The notes under the pieces are model-generated. The model did no database searches and was not told the origin of the DNA. It saw only the letters and a program-made list of their open reading frames with translations. From assembly GCA_037384065.1 (NCBI GenBank), contig JARROJ010000004.1, positions 1 through 64,000 on the forward strand: a stretch of DNA of 64,000 nt. Reading direction: 5' to 3'. Every line of letters begins with the position of its first letter. The stretch's first letter is position 1. This document shows positions 58,128 to 64,000 of the stretch, piece after piece. The translations under genes were made by a program, and so were the position numbers. This DNA is from JABDPF01 sp037384065 (GTDB lineage: Bacteria > Pseudomonadota > Gammaproteobacteria > Xanthomonadales > SZUA-36).

Positions 58128-59327
58128 ATGAAAGAAAAAATCGTACTCGCCTTTTCCGGCGGCCTGGACACCAGTTACTGTGTCGTGGACCTGGTTCAGC
58201 AGGGTTTCGAAGTGCATACGGCGTTCGTCGACACCGGTGGCGTCGACGCGGCGGGGCGTGAATCGATCCGTAACCGCGCCATCGATCTGGGCGCGGCCCG
58301 CCATCACGAAATCGACGCGTCCCAGGCGATCTGGGACGAGTTCGTCCGCCCGCTCGTCTGGAGCCACGCCCGCATGCTGGGCGAATACCCCTTGCTGTGC
58401 AGCGACCGCTACCTGATCGTCAAGCGCTGCCTCGAACTGTGCGACGAACTCGGGACTCGCCACTTCGGCCACGGCTGCACCGGCATGGGCAACGATCAGC
58501 TGCGTTTCGACCAGACGGTGCGCAGCCTGGGCGATTACGAAATCCACGCGCCGATCCGCGATCTGCAGTCGCGGGTGAAAGCGGTGCGCGACTACGAGTT
58601 GCAGGTGATGGCCGACGCCGGTATCCCCGTCGAGGCGTCCGCCAGCCGGTACTCGATCAACGAGAATCTGCTCGGCACCACCATTTCCGGCAGCGAAATC
58701 GACGAGTACCTGGCGCCGGCCGACGACGCCTGGACCCGCACCGCGGACCGCGCGGACTGGCCGGAAGGCGCGCTGGAAGTCCGGCTCGGTTTCGAACGCG
58801 GCGAAGCCGTCAGCCTCGACGGCGAGCGGCTGAACGGTCCTGAGCTTCTCAAGCGGCTCAACGAGGCCCTCGGCGCCTGGGGCGTGGGGCGCCACATTTA
58901 CACCGGCGACGTGGTCATCGGCCTGAAGGGACGCATCGCCTTCGAGTGTCCGGGCATCGACGGCTTGCTGGCCGCCCACCAGGCGCTCGAGGACACGGTC
59001 AACACGCGTTTCCAGAACCAGTTTCGCAAGCAGATCAGCGACCGCTGGGCCGATCTCGTTTATACCGGGTTCTTTTATGAACCGCACAAGTACGACCTGG
59101 AAGCCTACCTGGAGAGCTCGCAGCAGTTCGTCACGGGCGAGGTGACGCTGCGCACGAGCGGTGGGGTTCTGGCCGCCGTGGCGGTGGACAGCCGCTATCG
59201 GGTGACCAACCCGGATGCGGTTTACGCGCAGAGCGCCGACTGGTCACCCGAAGAGGCCGTCGGATTCATCAAGCTGGTGGGGCAGAGCACGACGCTCGCC
59301 GGCCGGGTCCGGGGCGGCGGCGGATGA
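58128..59327 (+). CDS. argG: argininosuccinate synthase
   Basis: 399 residues. It condenses citrulline and aspartate with ATP. The P-loop-like FSGGLDTSYCV (residues about 9-19), TAFVDTGG, GHGCTGMGNDQLRFDQTVRSLG and YSINENLLGTTISGSEID blocks fit the ArgG family of the arginine pathways in this lineage; it is more distant from E. coli ArgG. The gene follows argF' after 36 bases. Citrulline comes from the deacetylase encoded next. The stop overlaps the start of that gene as ATGA. Confidence 0.95.
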   Translation: MKEKIVLAFSGGLDTSYCVVDLVQQGFEVHTAFVDTGGVDAAGRESIRNRAIDLGAARHHEIDASQAIWDEFVRPLVWSHARMLGEYPLLCSDRYLIVKRCLELCDELGTRHFGHGCTGMGNDQLRFDQTVRSLGDYEIHAPIRDLQSRVKAVRDYELQVMADAGIPVEASASRYSINENLLGTTISGSEIDEYLAPADDAWTRTADRADWPEGALEVRLGFERGEAVSLDGERLNGPELLKRLNEALGAWGVGRHIYTGDVVIGLKGRIAFECPGIDGLLAAHQALEDTVNTRFQNQFRKQISDRWADLVYTGFFYEPHKYDLEAYLESSQQFVTGEVTLRTSGGVLAAVAVDSRYRVTNPDAVYAQSADWSPEEAVGFIKLVGQSTTLAGRVRGGGG

Positions 59328-60409
59328 GTGAAGCGGCCATACTCGGCCATCTCGAGCGCCTGGTCGCCTGCGATACGCAGAACCCGCCGCGCCGCATCGA
59401 CGGTGACGCCGCAATCTTCGCGCATTGCGCGCGGGCCGTGGGCCCGGAATTCGACCTGCAGACCTGGGACCACGGTGACGGCCATGTCAGCTGGTTCGCC
59501 GTGCGCGGCAATCCCGGCGTGTTGTTCAATGTCCATCTCGATACGGTCCCGGCGGGCGACGGCTGGTCCGGTGACCCGCACCATCTGCGCGTGAGCGACG
59601 GTCGTGCCTATGGCCGCGGCGCCTGTGACATCAAGGGTGCGGCGGCGGTGCTGTTGCACCTGGCGGAGCAGGGTGCGGAGAACCTTGCGTTGCTGTTCAC
59701 GACGGACGAAGAGGGCGCCGGCGGTTGTTGCGTCGAGCGTTTCCTGGCCGCGGGTCACGGCGCGCGTTTTCGGCAGGTGGTCGTGGCCGAGCCGACCGGC
59801 GCGCGGGCGGTTCTCGGGCATCGGGGCTTTCTGTCGGTGAAGGCCTGGTTCCATGGCGAGCCGGGCCATTCCAGCGAGGCGCGCGCCCTGGCGGACAATG
59901 CGAATCACCGGATGGCGCGCTGGGCGGCGCGTGCGCTCGAGGTCGCGGGGCGGCGCAAGCAATCGGCGCAGGACCCGGGCGCCTGTTTCAATATCGGCCT
60001 TGTCGACGGCGGCACCAAGAGTAACGTGATCGCCGGCGAGGCGTTTGTTCACTGGAGCGCCCGGTTGCAGCCGGGGCAGTCGACGGACGGGCTTCTGGCC
60101 GACGTCCAGGCCTGCGCCGACGAAGGCGACGGGGTGCGCTGGGAGGTGCCGTTCCGGGGCGAGCCGTTGCCCGCGGACGGCCGCGACGACACCGGGGCCC
60201 GCGCGTTCTGCGCGGCCAACGATCTGCCGCCCGCCGCGGCGGTCGACTTCTGGACCGAGGCTTCGCTGTTCTCGGCCGCCGGCTTGCCGGCCGTGGTTCT
60301 GGGGCCCGGTGACATCGCCCAGGCCCACGCGGTGGATGAATGGGTCGCGCTGAAGCAACTCGGCGCCGCGCGAGCGGTTTACGAAAAGGTGATCCGGAAC
60401 GATGGCTGA
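59324..60409 (+). CDS. argE': acetylcitrulline deacetylase (M20 family)
   Basis: 361 residues of the M20/ArgE metallopeptidase family. It removes the acetyl group, most likely from N-acetylcitrulline, to make citrulline. Metal-binding FNVHLDTVPAGDGW, GRGACDIKGAAAV, TDEEGAGG with the catalytic glutamate, and EPTGARAVLGHRGFLSVK are present; GHSSEARALADNAN belongs to the dimerisation domain. Assignment to acetylcitrulline instead of acetylornithine follows from the neighbouring argF'. It overlaps argG by ATGA and the next gene by 8 bases. Confidence 0.92.
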   Translation: MSEAAILGHLERLVACDTQNPPRRIDGDAAIFAHCARAVGPEFDLQTWDHGDGHVSWFAVRGNPGVLFNVHLDTVPAGDGWSGDPHHLRVSDGRAYGRGACDIKGAAAVLLHLAEQGAENLALLFTTDEEGAGGCCVERFLAAGHGARFRQVVVAEPTGARAVLGHRGFLSVKAWFHGEPGHSSEARALADNANHRMARWAARALEVAGRRKQSAQDPGACFNIGLVDGGTKSNVIAGEAFVHWSARLQPGQSTDGLLADVQACADEGDGVRWEVPFRGEPLPADGRDDTGARAFCAANDLPPAAAVDFWTEASLFSAAGLPAVVLGPGDIAQAHAVDEWVALKQLGAARAVYEKVIRNDG

Positions 60410-61721
60410 AATCCGCAAGATCGTGAATCAGGTGCTGAGCCAGCTCGGCACCAGCCGCGAGGCGCGCTATTACCTGCGTCAGTACAGCCGGGACGACCTG
60501 CAGTTCGCGGTGATCAAAATCGGCGGCGCCGTACTCGATGACCAGCTCGAACCGCTGGCCTCGGCGCTGGCCTTCCTGGCCAACCTGGGCCTGATGCCGA
60601 TCATCCTGCACGGGGCGGGGCCGCAGCTCGATCTGGCCCTGGCCGAGGCGTCCGTACCGACCGTCAAGCGCGACGGTCTGCGCGTCACCACGCCCGAGGT
60701 GATGGAAGTGGCCCGGCCGGTCATTTACCGCGCCAATCGGCGCCTGGTCAGCGCGCTCGAGGATCAGGGCGTGCGCGCGCGCGGCATTCAGCACGGCGTG
60801 TTCGTTTGCGACTACCTGGACCGCGACGCGTATGGCCTGGTCGGCGATATCCAGCGCGTGGACCTGGAGGCCGTGCGCGAGGCGGTGCATCGCGGGGTGC
60901 TGCCGGTCGTCGCCTGTCTCGGTGAAAGTACGACCGGCCAGGTGATGAACATCAACGCGGACATCGCCGCGCGCGAGCTGATCTGGGAAGTCGAGCCGCA
61001 CAAGATCATCTTTCTCACCGGAACCGGCGGGTTGCTGGACGAATCGGGCCGCATCATTTCTGCGATCAGCCTGCGTACCGATTACGACTGGCTGGTCAAG
61101 CAGGACTGGGTGCACTCGGGCATGCTGCTCAAGCTCGAGCAGATCGCCCAGCTGTTGTCGAAGCTGCCGGACAGCGCATCGGTCTCGATTACCTCGGTCG
61201 AGAGCCTGGCGCGGGAACTGTTCACCCACCGCGGCGCCGGCACGCTGATCCGGGTCGGCGAGACGATCGTCGAGCACGAGGGTTTTACCGAGGACCTGAA
61301 ACCGGCCGCCGCGCGCCTGCTCGAACAGAGCTTCGACCGCACGCTGTGCGCGGACTATTTCGAGGGTCTGGATGTGGAATGTATCCTGCGCAGCGAATCG
61401 AACGGCGCCATGGCGATCGTCCTCAGGGGTGTCGACGGCCTGCCGTATCTGGACAAGTTCGCGGTGACGCCCGAGGCGCAGGGCGCCGGGCTCGGCGCCG
61501 CCGTCTGGCAGGCCCTGGTGCAGCGCTGCCCGCAACTGTACTGGCGTTCGCGGACGCGCAATCCGGTGACGCCCTGGTACTTCGAGCAGGCCAGCACCAG
61601 CTTCACCGAGGGTAACTGGGTGGCCTTCAGCATCGGCATCGACGATTTCGACCAGTTGCGCCGCTGCAAGGAAGACAGCCTGCAGCGCGCCGAGAGTTGG
61701 GTGGAGGCGTCGGATGCCTAG
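60402..61721 (+). CDS. argAB: bifunctional acetylglutamate synthase/kinase
   Basis: 439 residues fusing two steps. Residues 1-285 are an amino acid kinase domain related to N-acetylglutamate kinase: VIKIGGAVLDD, PIILHGAGPQLD, NINADIAARELIWEVEPHKIIFLTGTGGLLDE and the substrate loop around SITSVESLARELFTHRGAGTLI. Residues from about 290 are a GNAT acetyltransferase domain (YLDKFAVTPEAQGAGLGAAVWQAL, then WRSRTRNPVTPWYFEQA) supplying acetylglutamate synthase. Such NAGS-K enzymes occur in Xanthomonas and relatives and in vertebrate-like branches, and fit the absence of a separate argA. The fusion couples the first two steps and is probably feedback-inhibited by arginine. It overlaps its neighbours by 8 bases on both sides. 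Confidence 0.95.
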   Translation: MAEIRKIVNQVLSQLGTSREARYYLRQYSRDDLQFAVIKIGGAVLDDQLEPLASALAFLANLGLMPIILHGAGPQLDLALAEASVPTVKRDGLRVTTPEVMEVARPVIYRANRRLVSALEDQGVRARGIQHGVFVCDYLDRDAYGLVGDIQRVDLEAVREAVHRGVLPVVACLGESTTGQVMNINADIAARELIWEVEPHKIIFLTGTGGLLDESGRIISAISLRTDYDWLVKQDWVHSGMLLKLEQIAQLLSKLPDSASVSITSVESLARELFTHRGAGTLIRVGETIVEHEGFTEDLKPAAARLLEQSFDRTLCADYFEGLDVECILRSESNGAMAIVLRGVDGLPYLDKFAVTPEAQGAGLGAAVWQALVQRCPQLYWRSRTRNPVTPWYFEQASTSFTEGNWVAFSIGIDDFDQLRRCKEDSLQRAESWVEASDA

Positions 61722-62676
61722 AATCGCGGTCATCGGGGCGCGCGGCTACACCGGCGCCGAGCTTCTGCCGCTGCTGCATCGCCATCCGCAGTTCGAACTG
61801 GTCGCCGTCGGGTCGGGCAGCGCGGCCGGCGAGCACGTTCGGGCGCACGTGCCGGGACTCGACGACTGCGACCTTGCGTTCCAGGCGATCGGGCCGGGCG
61901 ACCTGGCCGCGATCGGCGCCGACGCCTGCGTGCTGGCGCTGCCCAACGGCGCCGCTTCGGGCTATGTCGAGGCGCTCGACGCCGCGCGGCCGGATACGGT
62001 CATCGTCGACCTGAGCGCCGATTACCGCTTCGATCCCGACTGGGCCTATGGCCAGCCGGAGCGGTTCGCGGTAAAGCTGGCCGGTGCGCGGCGCATCGCC
62101 AACCCGGGCTGCTACGCGACCGGCGCGCAACTGGCGCTCGCGCCCCTGCTGGACGTGCTCGGCGGGACGCCCGCGGTGTTCGGTGTTTCCGGTTACAGCG
62201 GCGCCGGCAAGACACCATCCCGCAAGAACGACCCCGATGTGTTGCGCGATAATCTGTTGCCGTATGCGCTGGTCGATCACATTCACGAGCGCGAGGTATC
62301 GCGTCATCTTGGCCGCGACATCCGCTTTCTGCCGCACGTCGCATCGTTCTTTCGCGGTATCAGCCTGACCGTGGCCGCGGAACTCGAGCGCCCGGTCACC
62401 GTGGGCGAACTCGGCGCCGTCTACGGCGATTTTTACGCGGCCTGTCCGTTGATCGAGGTCCGCGAGGGGATACCGGAAGTCGCCGAGGTCCGCGGCACGC
62501 ACCGGGTGATTATTGGCGGTTTCGCGGCGAGCGGCGCGCACCCCGAACGGGTTTCGCTGGTCGCGGTGCTCGACAATCTGCTCAAGGGCGCCGCGACGCA
62601 GGCGGTGCAGAACCTGAACCTGGCGTTCGGATTGCATGCGACGGCGGGGCTGGCTGAACCGGGAGACGTGTCATGA
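61714..62676 (+). CDS. argC: N-acetyl-gamma-glutamyl-phosphate reductase
   Basis: 320 residues. NADPH-dependent reduction of acetylglutamyl phosphate to the semialdehyde. The Rossmann start IAVIGARGYTGAELLPLLHRHP, LSADYRF, catalytic cysteine in IANPGCYATGAQLALAP, SGYSGAGKTPS and a C-terminal active-site histidine block (LPHVASFFRGI) match type 1 ArgC. It overlaps argAB by 8 bases and argH by ATGA. Confidence 0.96.
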   Translation: MPRIAVIGARGYTGAELLPLLHRHPQFELVAVGSGSAAGEHVRAHVPGLDDCDLAFQAIGPGDLAAIGADACVLALPNGAASGYVEALDAARPDTVIVDLSADYRFDPDWAYGQPERFAVKLAGARRIANPGCYATGAQLALAPLLDVLGGTPAVFGVSGYSGAGKTPSRKNDPDVLRDNLLPYALVDHIHEREVSRHLGRDIRFLPHVASFFRGISLTVAAELERPVTVGELGAVYGDFYAACPLIEVREGIPEVAEVRGTHRVIIGGFAASGAHPERVSLVAVLDNLLKGAATQAVQNLNLAFGLHATAGLAEPGDVS

Positions 62677-64000
62677 GCCGGGAGTTTCTGTGGCAAGAGG
62701 CGGGTGGCGCCACGATCGACGAGGCGATCACCGAATTCACCGCCGGCGAGGATATCGCCTGGGACCGGCGCCTGTTTCCGTTCGATATTCGGGCGACGGC
62801 GGCCCATGTCCGGGGCCTCGAGCGGATCGGAATCCTGGATGCCGACGAGGCCGCACAGTTGTCTGAATTGCTGGATGAACTCAGCCGCGAATTCGAGGCT
62901 GGTCGCTTCATTCTGGACGAGCGCTTCGAGGACGGTCATTCGGCGATCGAACTCTTTCTGACCGAACGCGCCGGTTCGGTCGGCGCGAAAGTCCATACCG
63001 GGCGCAGTCGCAACGACCAGGTGGCGGTCGCCACCCGGCTCTATCTCAAGGACCGGCTGGCGGCGCTCGCCGAGTCGTGCGGCAGGATCGCCGCGGCCTG
63101 CCTGGACCGCGCCGTGGCGGATCCCGACCTGCCGATGCCGGGCTACACGCACCTGCAACGGGCCGTCCCGTCCAGCACGGGCCTCTGGCTGGCCGCCTTT
63201 GCCGAGGCGTTCACCGACAACCTCGTGTTTGCCGGTCAGGTCGCCGCGCTGATCGATTGCAGTCCGCTCGGCACGGCCGCCGGCTACGGCGTGAACCTGC
63301 CGCTCGATCGCGAGGGCGTTGCCGCGGAACTGGGCTTCGCGCGGCTGCAGATCAACCCGATGTATGCCCAGAACAGCCGCGGAAAGTTCGAAGTCATGGC
63401 CCTGCAGTCCGCGTTGCACGCGATGCAGGATCTGCGGCGCCTGGCCTGGGATCTCAGCCTTTTCACCACCAGCGAATTCGGTTTCATCCGTCTGCCGGCG
63501 CGCTACACGACGGGGTCGTCGATCATGCCGAACAAGGCCAATCCCGACGTCGTCGAGCTGCTGCGGGGGCGGGCGGCGACGACCGAGGCGGCAATCGCCG
63601 AAATCCAGTCGGTGTTGTCATTGCCGTCGGGGTACCAGCGGGACCTGCAATTGACCAAGGCGCCGCTGATTCGCGGGCTCGAGGCCGCGCTGCAGGCGCT
63701 GGCGCTGGTGCCGAACCTGGTGACGGGGATGCGTTTCGAGGCCGCGGCGATGCGTCGCGCGATCTCCACCGAGATGTTCGCGACCGACATCGCGCTTGAA
63801 CGTTCGGCGGCCGGGGTTCCGTTCCGCGACGCCTACCTCGAGGCCAAGCGAACACTCGACGACCTGGACGCGCCCGATGCGGCCGCGAGCCTGGCCCAGC
63901 GGGTTTCCCCCGGGGGCTGCGGCAACCTGATGCTCGGCGCGATCGGGCAGCGGTTAGGCGAGGAAATCGACCGGGCGGGCCTGAGCGGGATCACGCTGCC
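62673..64000 (+). CDS. argH: argininosuccinate lyase (partial, runs off the window)
   Basis: 442 complete codons are visible and the reading frame is still open at the right edge, so the gene is truncated only by the window. It splits argininosuccinate into arginine and fumarate, the last step of the operon. It begins MSREFLWQEAG and shows the ArgH pattern: AGRFILDERFEDGHSAIE, HTGRSRNDQVAVATRLYL, PGYTHLQRAVPSS, the signature GSSIMPNKANPDVVELLRG and DLQLTKAP. It overlaps argC by 4 bases (ATGA at 62673). Confidence 0.95.
   Translation, partial: MSREFLWQEAGGATIDEAITEFTAGEDIAWDRRLFPFDIRATAAHVRGLERIGILDADEAAQLSELLDELSREFEAGRFILDERFEDGHSAIELFLTERAGSVGAKVHTGRSRNDQVAVATRLYLKDRLAALAESCGRIAAACLDRAVADPDLPMPGYTHLQRAVPSSTGLWLAAFAEAFTDNLVFAGQVAALIDCSPLGTAAGYGVNLPLDREGVAAELGFARLQINPMYAQNSRGKFEVMALQSALHAMQDLRRLAWDLSLFTTSEFGFIRLPARYTTGSSIMPNKANPDVVELLRGRAATTEAAIAEIQSVLSLPSGYQRDLQLTKAPLIRGLEAALQALALVPNLVTGMRFEAAAMRRAISTEMFATDIALERSAAGVPFRDAYLEAKRTLDDLDAPDAAASLAQRVSPGGCGNLMLGAIGQRLGEEIDRAGLSGITL

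Noticed and set aside
1..64000. tRNA, rRNA, CRISPR or mobile elements
   Set aside because: No cloverleaf with a typical TTCGA arm, no repeat-spacer array, no transposase or integrase sequence, and no direct or inverted terminal repeats were noticed.

Overview
The window reads as a high-GC gammaproteobacterial chromosome segment. The housekeeping genes (glnS, fadE, pilT/pilU, the yggS-proC-yggT block, rppH, sufT, hemE, aroKB) are gammaproteobacterial in sequence and order. The arginine cluster uses the N-acetylornithine/N-acetylcitrulline route with a fused acetylglutamate synthase-kinase, as known from Xanthomonas and relatives. I would place it near Xanthomonadales or related marine lineages but cannot name a genus. 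No phage, insertion sequence, CRISPR array, tRNA or rRNA was recognised. Coding density is very high and many neighbouring genes overlap by 4 bases.

Layout. 0.1-7 kb: a secreted protein of unknown function, glnS, a lemA/M48-peptidase pair and a GMC oxidoreductase. 7-12.6 kb: an RND efflux pump with its adaptor, then a nucleotide-transporter-like membrane protein. 12.6-19.2 kb: a vitamin B12 uptake set (btuD, btuC, and btuB behind a cobalamin riboswitch) interleaved with rppH, sufT, and a divergent apbE/ygbA pair sharing one FNR-like box. 19.3-24.5 kb: fadE with a divergent TetR regulator and a clear operator, then an ECF sigma/anti-sigma/DUF4097 operon. 24.5-28.5 kb: two overlapping membrane GTPases and an orphan histidine kinase-like protein behind a long leader hairpin. 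28.5-35.4 kb: hemE, aroB, aroK, a lone exosortase, pdxH, yjbQ and the DUF4426-yggT-proC-yggS block. 35.5-44.6 kb: pilT, pilU, a two-component system, a zinc-ribbon membrane protein, two exported proteins of unknown role, a thioredoxin-like protein, a universal stress protein and an alanine/sodium symporter. 44.8-56.9 kb: a central carbon run tkt-gap-pgk-(lipoprotein)-pyk-aceE-aceF-lpd leading to acetyl-CoA. 56.9-64 kb: the arginine operon argF'-argG-argE'-argA/B-argC-argH, the last gene cut by the window edge.

The most interesting item is the 150 bases between lpd and argF'. They hold a promoter-like sequence, a 26-codon open frame with six arginine codons (five of them in a seven-codon run), and an intrinsic terminator just before argF'. 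The nine bases that open the 3' arm of the terminator are repeated exactly inside the leader, so the leader copy can pair with the 5' arm instead. This is the architecture of a transcription attenuator controlled by arginine-tRNA charging. Arginine genes in proteobacteria are normally described as ArgR-controlled, so this deserves testing. Other regulatory finds are the symmetric FNR-like box between apbE and ygbA, the TetR operator over the fadE promoter, the structured leader at 27.35 kb, and several starts that look leaderless.
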